Origin: Tardiphaga robiniae
GTDB lineage: Bacteria; Pseudomonadota; Alphaproteobacteria; Rhizobiales; Xanthobacteraceae
Assembly (NCBI RefSeq): GCF_001618955.1
Contig: NZ_LVYV01000012.1
Coordinates: 372,001-436,000 of the forward strand
Length of the DNA stretch: 64,000 bases
Reading direction: 5' to 3'
The notes below the pieces were generated by a model, which saw nothing but the letters and a program-made list of their open reading frames with translations, had not been told where the DNA came from and did no database searches. Positions 53,086-61,304 of the stretch are shown here, piece after piece (position 1 is the first letter of the stretch; every line of letters starts with the position of its first letter). The position numbers and the translations under genes were made by a program.

Positions 53086-53475
53086 CTATGGGCAGGGATA
53101 ACGATTGCCATCGTTGTTCAGATAAGTGCCTGACGCCGGATCGTAGGAGCGATAGCGCTGCGAGCAATAGGCTGCGTTCTGCTGGGCTGCCGCGTTGGCC
53201 TGGCTGGCCGCAATCGCGCCGCCGATGATGGCCCCCGCTGCGAGGCCGCCGACGACGGCGCCAGCGCTGGGTCCGCGGCGATAGTAGCCAGGACCGTAGC
53301 CGTAGCGTGGGCCATAACCGTAGCGGCGATAATACTGCACGTTCTCGGTGGCCGACGGTACGGCACTGGCGAGGCTGGGCTGACTAAGTAATGGCGCTGA
53401 TGTTGCCGGCGCCGAAAACGCCAGTGCACTCGCACCGATCATCGTGGCCATCGTCAGGATTTTTGCGGGATGCAT
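53086..53475 (-). CDS. BA14K family exported protein
   Basis: A 129-residue protein of the BA14K family (named from a Brucella antigen). A signal peptide (ILTMATMIGASALAFSAPATSA) leads to a Tyr/Gly-rich linker (YYRRYGYGPRYGYGPGYYRRGP). A glycine-zipper-like hydrophobic segment (AGAVVGGLAAGAIIGGAIAAS) follows, and then the family-defining CSQRYRSYDPASGTYLNNDGNRYPC motif at the C-terminus. Role is uncertain: members are associated with the cell envelope and lectin-like activity. The start at 53475 has AAGGAG about 6 nt upstream. A bidirectional terminator follows. Confidence 0.9.
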   Translation of the reverse strand: MHPAKILTMATMIGASALAFSAPATSAPLLSQPSLASAVPSATENVQYYRRYGYGPRYGYGPGYYRRGPSAGAVVGGLAAGAIIGGAIAASQANAAAQQNAAYCSQRYRSYDPASGTYLNNDGNRYPCP

Positions 53476-53594
53476 ATCGAGCTCCTTATTATGCGTAAGT
53501 GGCCCAAACGGTCGGGCGGGCATCTTGTTCCACGAGGCCTAGTGAGCCGAGACGCGTCAGATCAGCGCATGCGATTGAGAGCAAAATACGCGCG

Positions 53595-54704
53595 CTAAAC
53601 CACGATGCTCAAGCGCTTCGCGGCGCGGGTGATGCCGGTGTAGAGCCAGCGGGCGCGGCTCTCCTGAAATGCAAAGCTCTCGTCGAACAGAACGACGTCG
53701 TCCCATTGTGAGCCCTGGCTCTTGTGCACGGTCAGCACGTAGCCGTAGTCGAATTCGTCGTAAGGCTTGCGCTGTTCCCATGGCAACGTCTCAACACCGC
53801 CCGAGAAACAGTCTGCGCGCACAGAGACCTTGGTGACCTTGCCGCCAAAATCCTCATCCGGGGAAATTCGCATGGTGATGATCTGCGACTTCGAGGCGGC
53901 GCGCGCCTTCACACGCCACAGACCGCCGTTGAACAGCACCTTCTTGCGGTTGTTGCGCAGGCAGACGAGCTTGTCATTGGCCACCGGCAACAGGTCCTCG
54001 ATGCCGAGTTTCTGACGCACGCGCATATTGTACGCGCGCCGCGTGTTGTTGCGGCCGACCAGTACCTGATCGGCGGACATCACGCGGTCCGGATCGAGTG
54101 CCTTGCGCGACACGATCTCGCTGAGGCCGTATTGCCCAGGCTGCAGCGATCGACCCTCGCGGACATCCATCGACATGCGCACGATCGGATCGTGTTCGGC
54201 CTGACGATGCACTTCGGTCAGCATCACGTCGGGCTCGGTCTCGGTGAAGAAGCCACCGCCCTGGATCGGCGGCAACTGCGCGGGATCGCCGAGTACCAGC
54301 AGAGGGCAGTCGAATGACAGGAGATCGCGGCCGAGTTCGGCGTCCACCATGGAGCATTCGTCAATGACGATCAGCTTGGCCTTCGAGGCCGGTGCATCGT
54401 CCCACAGTTCGAAATTCGGCTGTTCCTCGCCGCTCTCACGGGCGCGATAGATCAGCGAGTGAATCGTGGAGGCGCCGTCGCAGCCCTTGTTGCGCATCAC
54501 CAGTGCCGCCTTGCCGGTGAAGGCTGCAAATTTCACCTCGCCATCGACATTGTCGGCGACGTGCCGCGCCAGTGTCGTCTTGCCGGTGCCGGCAAAGCCG
54601 AACAGCCGGAACACCTGCGGTGTGCCGTTGCGGCCTGGCTTCGCCTTCAGCCAGTCGTCGACGGCTTTCAGCGCGGCATCCTGATGCGGGGTAAATGTGG
54701 GCAT
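53595..54704 (-). CDS. RecD-like ATP-dependent DNA helicase
   Basis: A 369-residue superfamily 1B helicase. Walker A is LFGFAGTGKTTLARHVAD, motif II is LIVIDECSMVD, motif III is LVLGDPAQLPPI, and the C-terminal UvrD_C_2 part has VLTVHKSQGSQWDDVVLF and WLYTGITRAAKRLSIVV. The protein is small, with no N-terminal regulatory domains, compared with RecD2 (about 700). It resembles phage Dda-like helicases. The role is presumably DNA repair or replication restart. The start at 54704 (MPTFTPHQDAAL) is family-like. It is divergent from the DUF4345-like gene. Confidence 0.88.
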   Translation of the reverse strand: MPTFTPHQDAALKAVDDWLKAKPGRNGTPQVFRLFGFAGTGKTTLARHVADNVDGEVKFAAFTGKAALVMRNKGCDGASTIHSLIYRARESGEEQPNFELWDDAPASKAKLIVIDECSMVDAELGRDLLSFDCPLLVLGDPAQLPPIQGGGFFTETEPDVMLTEVHRQAEHDPIVRMSMDVREGRSLQPGQYGLSEIVSRKALDPDRVMSADQVLVGRNNTRRAYNMRVRQKLGIEDLLPVANDKLVCLRNNRKKVLFNGGLWRVKARAASKSQIITMRISPDEDFGGKVTKVSVRADCFSGGVETLPWEQRKPYDEFDYGYVLTVHKSQGSQWDDVVLFDESFAFQESRARWLYTGITRAAKRLSIVV

Positions 54705-54878
54705 TGCGTCTCTGGAAAGCGGTGCGCAGCCATTTTGCCGCGACTCAGCGAGGAAAGCTAACCATTCAAGCGTCTGACGCAAGCCGGAGACCCCCAAGTC
54801 GTGTGCGCCAACGTGGCCGGTTGCTCATTGTCGTTCCATGACGCAGTTATTAGGCTGCTTGAGCCTAGGGAGCCCATT

Positions 54879-55265
54879 TTGGAACGCAGACTGCTTCAGA
54901 TCGCACTGGCGATTGTCGGCCTCGTGGCCATCCTGTTCGGCCTGACCGGCGTGCTGTTCGGCACCAGCCTGTCGGGCGTCAGGCTCGGTGTGACGATGGA
55001 AGGCTATGTGCGCTTCATCAAAGGCGTGCTGGTGGCGGTCGGGCTGATCTACTGGTCGGCGATCCCGCAGATCGAAAAGCGCGGCGAACGAATTTCGATC
55101 GTGACCTTCATCCTCGTGTTCGGTGCCGCTGCACGTTTGCTGGCGGTGCTCAGTCATGGCTTTCCGACCGTGGGATTGCTGATCAGCCTGATCGGCGAAC
55201 TCGTGGTCGTGCCGCTGATCTGGCTGTGGCATCGCCATCTGGTCCGACGAGGCGCCTCGGCATGA
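54879..55265 (+). CDS. DUF4345-like membrane protein (TTG start)
   Basis: A 128-residue protein with four hydrophobic segments (LQIALAIVGLVAILFGLTGVLFG; FIKGVLVAVGLIYWSAIP; IVTFILVFGAAARLLAVLSH; TVGLLISLIGELVVVPLIWLW). It fits DUF4345, function unknown. The start codon is TTG at 54879, supported by TAGGGAG 6 nt upstream; the upstream in-frame start at 54801 has no such site and would add a non-family stretch. The next gene starts within its stop (ATGA overlap). Confidence 0.78.
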   Translation: MERRLLQIALAIVGLVAILFGLTGVLFGTSLSGVRLGVTMEGYVRFIKGVLVAVGLIYWSAIPQIEKRGERISIVTFILVFGAAARLLAVLSHGFPTVGLLISLIGELVVVPLIWLWHRHLVRRGASA

Positions 55266-55417
55266 AGCGGATTGGCACCTGGATCGTCTATGTCATCGGC
55301 GCGATTTCAATCGGTTATCTCGCGCTCTACGCCTATGCAATGTTCACCCGGCAGGAGTTGACGCCGGGTGATCCGATCAAGATTTTTCGCAAGCAGGATG
55401 CGCCGAGCTATTCGTGA
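55262..55417 (+). CDS. Small membrane protein (51 aa) coupled to the DUF4345-like gene
   Basis: A 51-residue protein with a single transmembrane helix (WIVYVIGAISIGYLALYAYAMF) and a soluble tail RQELTPGDPIKIFRKQDAPSYS. Its ATG overlaps the stop of the DUF4345-like gene by 4 bp, so the two proteins are probably made together and may interact. No family is recognised. Confidence 0.62.
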   Translation: MKRIGTWIVYVIGAISIGYLALYAYAMFTRQELTPGDPIKIFRKQDAPSYS

Positions 55418-55426
55418 TTTTGTCGT

Positions 55427-55567
55427 CGTTCCGGGGCGTTCGCGCATTCATGCGCGGACGAACCCGGAACCTCGCAGTGGTGAGTCTCATATCGGGATTC
55501 CCCCGCCACTCCAAGTGGAGTGGCTGAGGTTCGCGCGCAGCTAACGCTGCGCTCGCCCCGGAATGAC
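55427..55567. repeat. Palindromic intergenic repeat, type C copy 3
   Basis: A 141-bp element between convergent genes, bounded by GTTCCGGGGC and GCCCCGGAATGAC. Inside are CCGCCACTCCAAGTGGAGTGG and a GCGCAGCTAACGCTGCGC hairpin. Its ends match the copies at 37.1 and 38.6 kb. Confidence 0.75.
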
Positions 55568-55574
55568 AGTGTGC

Positions 55575-56960
55575 CTACATCGCGCCCATGGCCGCGCGAT
55601 AGTCGCCGGCGCCTGCTCCGGCCGGTGTGATCGGCAGCCCGCCATCGGCATATTCGTTCAGCTTGTTGCGCAGCGTGCGGATCGAGATGCCAAGAATGTT
55701 GGCCGCATGGGTGCGATTGCCGAGGCAATGCTTCAGCGTCTCCAGAATCAGATCGCGCTCGACATCGGCTACGGTGCGGCCGACCAGTGCGCGGGTCACG
55801 GTTTCTGCCGCCATGGTGGCGTGGGCGACGGCAGGCGGCGTCTTGGCGAGATCGAGACGATCTCCGTCCGGGGTGAGGATGGCATCCGCGCCGATCTCGT
55901 CGCCGTTGGCCATCAGCACCGAACGGTGGATCGTGTTTTCGAGTTCACGGACGTTGCCCTGCCAGCGATTGGCGGTGAGCACGCGCCGTGCTTCGGCGGA
56001 GATCGGACGCACCGGCACGCCATTGGCGTCGGCATATTTCTTGGCGAAATGTTGCGCCAGTTCGAGAATATCGGCCGGGCGATCGCGCAACGGCGGGATC
56101 TTCAGGTTCACGACGTTCAGACGAAATAGCAGATCCTCGCGAAACGTACCTTCGCGCACGGCGTCGGACAGATTGCGGTTCGACGTCGCGATGATGCGAA
56201 TGTCCACCGGCACCGGCTTGGTGCCGCCGACACGGTCGATGACGCGCTCCTGAATGGCGCGCAGCAGCTTCGACTGCAGCCGCACGTCCATTTCCGAGAT
56301 TTCGTCCAACAAGAGCGTACCGCCGGTGGCTTCCTCGAATTTGCCGATACGGCGTGCGATGGCACCGGTGAAGGCGCCCTTCTCGTGGCCGAACAGTTCG
56401 GACTCCAGGAGATGCTCGGGGATTGCAGCGCAGTTGATGCTGATGAACGGCTTCTTGGCGCGGTTCGAACGGGTGTGGACGTAGCGCGCTAGCACTTCCT
56501 TGCCGGTGCCCGATTCGCCCGTGATCATCACCGACGCATCGGAGCCGGCGATCTGCTGCGCCAGCTTGACCACCTTGCCCATCATTTCGTCGCGATAGAT
56601 CAAGTCGCGGCTGTCATTGGCAACGGCGGCGAGAACGGCGGCGATCAGTTCCGGATCCGGCGGCAGGGGGATGTATTCTTTGGCGCCGGCATGGATCGCC
56701 GCGACCGCGGCGCGGGCATCGGTGGTGATGCCGCAGGCGACGATCGGCACATGGATGTGTTCGGCTTCCAGCCGCATCACGAGGTCGCGGATGTCGAGGG
56801 CGACATCGACCAGCAGCAGGTCCGCGCCCTTGCCGCCGCGCAACACGCCCATCGCCTGATCATGGCCTTCGGCATGAACCACGGAGGCGCCGTTATCCAT
56901 GGCGATCTTGGTGGCGGTGGTAAGCTGACCCTTCAAGGTGCCAACGATGAGAAGCCGCAT
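55575..56960 (-). CDS. flbD: Sigma54-dependent flagellar regulator FlbD
   Basis: A 461-residue bacterial enhancer-binding protein. The N-terminal receiver-like domain keeps a candidate phospho-acceptor (D52 in LLLVDVALD) but lacks the acidic pair normally near residues 8-9 (here VGTLKG), so ordinary phosphorylation is doubtful, as in Caulobacter FlbD. The AAA+ domain has Walker A ITGESGTGKEV, the sigma54-contact loop GAFTGA, and Walker B GTLLLDEISEMD. The C-terminal Fis-type helix-turn-helix is THAANILGISIRTLRNKLNEY. It is the last gene of fliF-fliG-fliH-fliN-flbD, 55 bp after fliN, the same order as in Caulobacter, where it activates later flagellar genes. Confidence 0.92.
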   Translation of the reverse strand: MRLLIVGTLKGQLTTATKIAMDNGASVVHAEGHDQAMGVLRGGKGADLLLVDVALDIRDLVMRLEAEHIHVPIVACGITTDARAAVAAIHAGAKEYIPLPPDPELIAAVLAAVANDSRDLIYRDEMMGKVVKLAQQIAGSDASVMITGESGTGKEVLARYVHTRSNRAKKPFISINCAAIPEHLLESELFGHEKGAFTGAIARRIGKFEEATGGTLLLDEISEMDVRLQSKLLRAIQERVIDRVGGTKPVPVDIRIIATSNRNLSDAVREGTFREDLLFRLNVVNLKIPPLRDRPADILELAQHFAKKYADANGVPVRPISAEARRVLTANRWQGNVRELENTIHRSVLMANGDEIGADAILTPDGDRLDLAKTPPAVAHATMAAETVTRALVGRTVADVERDLILETLKHCLGNRTHAANILGISIRTLRNKLNEYADGGLPITPAGAGAGDYRAAMGAM

Positions 56961-57015
56961 GGTGATCTCCTGTTATATCCTGGTCGCGCGCCGTTGAGGC
57001 GCCGTTTATCCGGTA

Positions 57016-57360
57016 CTAGCCGCGTTCGGCCTTGATGATTTCGGTCATGGTGACACCGAGCTTTTCCTCAACCAGCACGACTTCGCCGCGTGCCACGAGA
57101 CGGTTGTTCACGTAGATGTCGATCGCTTCGCCAACGCGGCGGTCGAGTTCGAGCACGGTGCCGGGTCCGAGTTTCAGCAATTCGCCCACACCCATCTTGG
57201 AGCGGCCAAGCACGGCCGATACCTGAACCGGAACGTCGAAGACCGCTTCGAGATCTGCGGCAATACGCGTGACCTGTTCCTCGTCAGCATAGCCAACGTC
57301 CCCCATTGCGCCGGGATCGGTGGCATTGAGATCGGGAAGCGGCACCTGGGGATCGCTCAT
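57016..57360 (-). CDS. fliN: Flagellar motor switch protein FliN
   Basis: A 114-residue C-ring protein. The SpoA domain occupies most of it: VFDVPVQVSAVLGRSKMGVGELLKLGPGTVLELDRRVGEAIDIYVNNRLVARGEVVLVEEKLGVTMTEI (given here only as its position, about residues 38-110) with all expected hydrophobic positions. An acidic N-terminal tail (PLPDLNATDPGAMGDVGYADEEQ) precedes it. With FliG and FliM it forms the rotor switch. It lies 21 bp after fliH and precedes flbD. Confidence 0.94.
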   Translation of the reverse strand: MSDPQVPLPDLNATDPGAMGDVGYADEEQVTRIAADLEAVFDVPVQVSAVLGRSKMGVGELLKLGPGTVLELDRRVGEAIDIYVNNRLVARGEVVLVEEKLGVTMTEIIKAERG

Positions 57361-57381
57361 GTTCTAGTCCTCACAGCCCTG

Positions 57382-58005
57382 TCAGGCCTGATTGCGCGAC
57401 GCCATGTAGCGTCCGACGAGTTCGTTGATCTTGGCGTCGATGGCCGCGCGCTCCAGCACGACGCCGCCATCCGCCCATTCGATTTTGCAGTCGCCGTTCT
57501 CGATATCCGGCTCGGCAAGGATGACGAGGCGGCCGGCGAAGCCGCTTTGTTTGGCCTGTTTCTCGATGCGCTCGCGTGCTTCGTCGTAGAGCTGGTCGTT
57601 GATGCGCACCACGAGATGCGGCGTCGACACCAGATTTTTGAAACAGTCATGGACCAGAGCCATGACCTCGGTGAGCGGCTCGACGGCGATCAATTCATTG
57701 CAGAGTTTGCGTGCCACCGAAACCGCGACATCGACAGCTTCGGTTTCCATCTTTTCTTCGATGGTCCCGAAGCGCGACGAGATCGAGGAGATCGCAACAC
57801 CGATCTGTTCCAGCGCTAATGCGGCGCGACGGTCGCTTTCGGCCTTGGCTTCGCGCTGGGCAGCATCGAAGCCGGCGCGATAGGCCTGGGCTTCGGCGTT
57901 GGCGACTTTCTCCGCGATCTCCGCGGGCGTGATCGCCGGCGCACGCGTCTTGTCGGGCGCTGCGAAGTCCATATCGAACAGAAATTTTGCGGGGGCGGCC
58001 ATCAA
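57382..58005 (-). CDS. fliH: FliH-like flagellar export/assembly protein (FlbE position)
   Basis: A 207-residue protein in the place held by FlbE/FliH in the Caulobacter fliF operon. The N-terminal helical stretch ([30 protein letters not shown]) has the alternating Ala/Glu pattern typical of FliH coiled coils. The C-terminal part is FliH/HrpE-like ([67 protein letters not shown]). It probably regulates the export ATPase FliI or localises it to the C-ring. Its ATG overlaps the fliG stop by 4 bp. The family is highly variable, so the name rests partly on context. Confidence 0.85.
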   Translation of the reverse strand: MMAAPAKFLFDMDFAAPDKTRAPAITPAEIAEKVANAEAQAYRAGFDAAQREAKAESDRRAALALEQIGVAISSISSRFGTIEEKMETEAVDVAVSVARKLCNELIAVEPLTEVMALVHDCFKNLVSTPHLVVRINDQLYDEARERIEKQAKQSGFAGRLVILAEPDIENGDCKIEWADGGVVLERAAIDAKINELVGRYMASRNQA

Positions 58006-59093
58006 TACACCAGCTCGTCGTCGGCGCGGTTCTTCGTCAGCACGATTTCGCCCTTGGCCGCGAGATCCTTGGCGAGATTAACGAGCAGCGCCTGTGCCTC
58101 GTCGACGTCGCGCAGGCGGACCGGGCCCAGCGCGTCCATATCGTCGGTCAGCATCTTGGCGGCGCGGGATGACATGTTGCCCATGAAGAAGGCGCGGACT
58201 TCCTCGTTGGCGCTCTTCAATGCGATGCCCAGCTTGTCCTTGTCGATGCTGCGCATCAGGGTCTGTGCCGAGCCGGCATCCAGCTTGATGAGGTCGTCGA
58301 AGGTAAACATCAGCGCCTTGATGCGCTCGGCCGCCTCGCGGTTGTCTTCTTCCAGCGAGGTGATGAATCGCGTTTCGGTCTGGCGGTCGAAGTTATTGAA
58401 GATTTCCGCCATGACTTCGTGCGCGTCGCGACGACGGGTTTGCGAGAGGTTCGACATGAACTCGACGCGCAGCGTCTGTTCGACGCGCTCGATGACTTCT
58501 TTCTGCACCGCTTCCATCTTGAGCATACGGTTGATGACGTCGAGCGCGAGATCCTCGGGCAGGATGCCGAGGACGCGGGCGGCATGCTCCGGCTTCAACT
58601 TTGACAGCACCACGGCGATGGTCTGCGGATATTCATTCTTCAGGTAGTTGGCGAGAACCTCTTCCTGCACGTTCGAGAGCTTTTCCCACATGTTGCGGCC
58701 TGCTGGGCCGCGGATTTCTTCCATGATACCGCTGACGCGCTCGGACGGCAGATACTGGGTCAGCAGACGCTCGGTGGCATCGAAAGTCCCCATCAGGGCG
58801 CCGGAGGCGGACATCCGTGACACGAATTCGAGCAGCAGATCTTCGACCGTCTCCGGCTCGATGGTGCCGAGCGACGACATGTGAACTGAAAGCTCGCGCA
58901 CTTCGTCGTCGTCGAGCTGCGCCCAGACCTTGCCGCCATACTGTTCGCCCAGCGCCAGCATCAGGATGGCGGCCCGCTTCGGGCCGCTCAGCGGCTTCGC
59001 CGGCGCGCGGCCACCCTGGCGCTGTGCGAGCGATGCTACGACGCTGGCGATGTCGCTGCTGTTGTCGCCAGTGGTTTGCGGAACGGATGCCAT
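58002..59093 (-). CDS. fliG: Flagellar motor switch protein FliG
   Basis: A 363-residue rotor protein with the N-terminal FliF-binding, middle and C-terminal torque domains. Visible markers are [32 protein letters not shown], the [22 protein letters not shown] middle motif (EHPQ in enterics), and the C-terminal charged helix ([36 protein letters not shown]) that interacts with the MotA stator. The conserved torque charges (RAAKM, D, R in VRLRDV) are present. It lies between fliF (5-bp gap) and fliH (4-bp overlap). Confidence 0.95.
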   Translation of the reverse strand: MASVPQTTGDNSSDIASVVASLAQRQGGRAPAKPLSGPKRAAILMLALGEQYGGKVWAQLDDDEVRELSVHMSSLGTIEPETVEDLLLEFVSRMSASGALMGTFDATERLLTQYLPSERVSGIMEEIRGPAGRNMWEKLSNVQEEVLANYLKNEYPQTIAVVLSKLKPEHAARVLGILPEDLALDVINRMLKMEAVQKEVIERVEQTLRVEFMSNLSQTRRRDAHEVMAEIFNNFDRQTETRFITSLEEDNREAAERIKALMFTFDDLIKLDAGSAQTLMRSIDKDKLGIALKSANEEVRAFFMGNMSSRAAKMLTDDMDALGPVRLRDVDEAQALLVNLAKDLAAKGEIVLTKNRADDELVY

Positions 59094-59098
59094 TCAGA

Positions 59099-60712
59099 TC
59101 ACGCCGGTTCCTGCAGCCATGCGCGAACAATGGCTGCGGTTTCGTTGGGGTTACGATCGGCCAGTTCGCCCACGCGATGCACGGATTGCGCGTGGACCTG
59201 ACCCTGGATGGTGGCGACGTCGATCATGTTGGGGCCGCCGGCGGGAATGACGGTCTGTCCGTCAGCGCTGAGGGCGACACCGTCGGGAAGAACGAGGGCG
59301 TTGGCTGCAGGGAGCGCCGGCACAGGCTCGGAGGCGAGGACGCGGCGGACCAGCGGGCGGATGACCATGAACATCACCACGAGGCCGAGCAGCATCATGA
59401 CCGCGAGTTCGATGACGCGCATCACGTCATCCTTGGTGAACTGCATCATGCTGAGCAGACCTGTCGGCTCCGGTGTCGGAACGACAGTTGGGCCCTCGGC
59501 GAATTTCAGGTTGACGACCTCGACCTGATCGCCGCGCTTCTGGTCGAAGCCGATGGCCGAACGTACCAGCGCTGCGATGCGATCGAGTTCTTCCTTGGGG
59601 CGTTGGGCGTAGACCTGCTCGCCCTTCTCGTTCTTGCTGTAGCTGCCATCGACCAGTACCGCGACCGAGATGCGATTGACACGGCCCGCTTCGGTAACTT
59701 CGGTCTTGGTGATGCGGGAGATTTCGTAATTGTTGGTTTCTTCCGACTTCTTGCTTTGATCCTTCGCCGTCCCCGTGTTGCCGGCCGCCTGATTGCCTGG
59801 CAGTTCGTTGTTGACGGTGACCTGGCCATCCCGCTCGCCGACTGCAGAGGATTCTTCGCGGCTCTGGCTGGAGCGCAATACCCGGCCTTCCGGGTCGAAT
59901 TTGTCGGAGGTCTGCGTGACCTTGTTGTAATCGAAGTCGGCTGTGAGCTGGACCCGGGCCCGGCCTGCGCCCACCACCGAGGAAACGATCGCTTCGACCT
60001 GGCTGCGCATCCGCTTCTCGAAGCCGGCGCGGCGCTCGTCACCGGTGGCGCCTTCCATGGTCGCGTCAGCGGCGCCGTCGGCGAGCAGCTGTCCGGCTTC
60101 GTCGACGATCGAAACCCGGGCCGGCTTCAGGCCGTTGACGGCCGAGGCGACGACATGGCGGATCGCCCGGACCTGCTGCGGGTCGAGGGCGCCGCGGACG
60201 CGGACCACGATCGAGGCCGAAGGCTCGGGTGCTTCGCGGGAGAACAGAGGGCGTTCCGGCAGGACGAGGTGGACGCGGGCAAACTGCACCCGGTCGATCG
60301 CCCGGATGGTTCGCGCCAGTTCACCTTCGAGAGCGCGCAAGTGATTGATGTTTTGGACAAAACTTGTTGTTCCGAGAGCGTCCGACTTGTCGAAGATCTC
60401 GTAGCCGACGCCGCCACCCTTGGGCAGGCCGCCTTCGGCCAGCTTCATGCGCAGGCGAGTCACCTTGTCCTTCGGCACCATGATGGCGGCACCGTCGTTC
60501 TTCAGCTCATAAGGGATAGCCTGACGTTCCAGGTCCTTGATGATCGCCGAGGAGTCCTCGACGCTCAGATCCGTGAACAGGGTGGTCATCTGCGGCGTGG
60601 TGACCCGCATGATGACGAAAGCAAAGAAGCCGATGAGCGCGGCCGTCACCGCAACCATCGCCATGAGGCGCGCCGCGCCGAGACCTTTAAGGAAACTTAG
60701 AAGACTCTGCAC
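59099..60712 (-). CDS. fliF: Flagellar MS-ring protein FliF
   Basis: A 537-residue inner-membrane ring protein. The first transmembrane helix is AMVAVTAALIGFFAFVIM, followed by the ring-building motif domain (LFTDLSVEDSSAIIKDLERQAIPYEL; GGLPKGGGVGYEIFD; ALEGELARTIRAIDRVQFARVHLVLP) and a second transmembrane helix near the C-terminus (VIELAVMMLLGLVVMFMVI) before the FliG-binding tail. The start is GTG at 60712, with AGGGG about 8 nt upstream; the frame extends to 60817 but those residues are unlike the family. It is the first gene of the fliFGHN-flbD operon, preceded by CtrA-like sites. Confidence 0.94.
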   Translation of the reverse strand: MQSLLSFLKGLGAARLMAMVAVTAALIGFFAFVIMRVTTPQMTTLFTDLSVEDSSAIIKDLERQAIPYELKNDGAAIMVPKDKVTRLRMKLAEGGLPKGGGVGYEIFDKSDALGTTSFVQNINHLRALEGELARTIRAIDRVQFARVHLVLPERPLFSREAPEPSASIVVRVRGALDPQQVRAIRHVVASAVNGLKPARVSIVDEAGQLLADGAADATMEGATGDERRAGFEKRMRSQVEAIVSSVVGAGRARVQLTADFDYNKVTQTSDKFDPEGRVLRSSQSREESSAVGERDGQVTVNNELPGNQAAGNTGTAKDQSKKSEETNNYEISRITKTEVTEAGRVNRISVAVLVDGSYSKNEKGEQVYAQRPKEELDRIAALVRSAIGFDQKRGDQVEVVNLKFAEGPTVVPTPEPTGLLSMMQFTKDDVMRVIELAVMMLLGLVVMFMVIRPLVRRVLASEPVPALPAANALVLPDGVALSADGQTVIPAGGPNMIDVATIQGQVHAQSVHRVGELADRNPNETAAIVRAWLQEPA

Positions 60713-60778
60713 GAACCAGCCCCTGAGATTCGGCCTCAAAGACCGACTGGGCAAATTTTGCCGGGGTATGGTTTCGAT

Positions 60779-60797
60779 ATGGTTAACGACGGTTAAC
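60779..60797 (-). promoter_or_regulatory. CtrA-like motifs upstream of fliF
   Basis: The minus strand carries GTTAACC, three bases, then GTTAACCAT. It contains the 8-mer TTAACCAT (60779-60786) reported as a CtrA half motif, and a TTAA-N6-TTAA arrangement (60783-60796), one base off the N7 consensus. The fliF start is 67 bp downstream, a fitting distance for an operon promoter. Pattern match only. Confidence 0.5.
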
Positions 60798-60871
60798 GGG
60801 TGGCAAAAATACGGCAAAATGGCGAAAGCCGGCTTCCCGCGAGGGAGCCGGTTTTCATCGAATTGGAAATA

Positions 60872-60887
60872 TTAACGATTCGTTTAC
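60872..60887. promoter_or_regulatory. Candidate CtrA site (TTAA-N7-TTTAC) at the sciP 3' end
   Basis: TTAACGATTCGTTTAC fits TTAA-N7-TTAAC with one mismatch. It overlaps the last codons of sciP and could serve the fliF operon downstream. Confidence 0.4.
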
Positions 60888-61159
60888 TGACGATACTGCT
60901 GGATGCGGGTGGTCCGCAGTCCTGCCAGACCGTGCTGGTCGATCGAGAACTGCCAGGAGAGGAATTCGTCGACTGTCAGCGTATAACGGCTGCAGGCTTC
61001 CTCCAGGGACAGAAGGCCACCGCGGACGGCGGCCACAACTTCGGCTTTGCGGCGGATGACCCACCGTTTGGTTCCGGGCGCGGGCAGATCCGCAATTGTT
61101 AACGGACTGCCGTCAGGCCCGATGACGTATTTGACCCTCGGGCGATGGGGTTCTGTCAT
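60884..61159 (-). CDS. sciP: SciP-like regulator (DUF1153)
   Basis: A 91-residue DUF1153 protein, the family of Caulobacter SciP, the small CtrA-inhibitory protein that binds CtrA at promoters and also binds DNA itself. It has the family-defining opening RVKYVIGPDGSPLTIADLP and a helix-turn-helix (RRKAEVVAAVRGGLLSLEEACSRYTLTVDEFLSWQ). The length is typical (Caulobacter SciP is about 93). The start at 61159 (MTEPHRPRVKYV) is chosen; a codon seven residues earlier is possible. The gene lies directly between flgD and fliF on the same strand, and CtrA-like sites precede both it and fliF, so the regulator may control the neighbouring flagellar operon. Confidence 0.93.
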   Translation of the reverse strand: MTEPHRPRVKYVIGPDGSPLTIADLPAPGTKRWVIRRKAEVVAAVRGGLLSLEEACSRYTLTVDEFLSWQFSIDQHGLAGLRTTRIQQYRQ

Positions 61160-61216
61160 GGCGTACTCACAAACTCTCAACCACTGAACTCACTTCAACA
61201 ATCTACGCCCAGCGAC

Positions 61217-61231
61217 TTAAAATTTGCCTAA
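61217..61231. promoter_or_regulatory. Candidate CtrA site upstream of sciP
   Basis: TTAA-AATTTGC-CTAA fits TTAA-N7-TTAA with one mismatch. It lies 58 bp upstream of the sciP start. It agrees with CtrA control of sciP in Caulobacter, but no binding is shown. Confidence 0.4.
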
Positions 61232-61304
61232 GCCTACAACTCCAATGCGAATAGAACTGGATTTGGTTCGAAATATCGTCCCGAGGAGATGATGCGGCGC
61301 AGCG

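Noticed and set aside
58817-60700. A 627-codon open frame on the plus strand
   Set aside because: It is antisense to fliG and fliF, both of which are complete and conserved.
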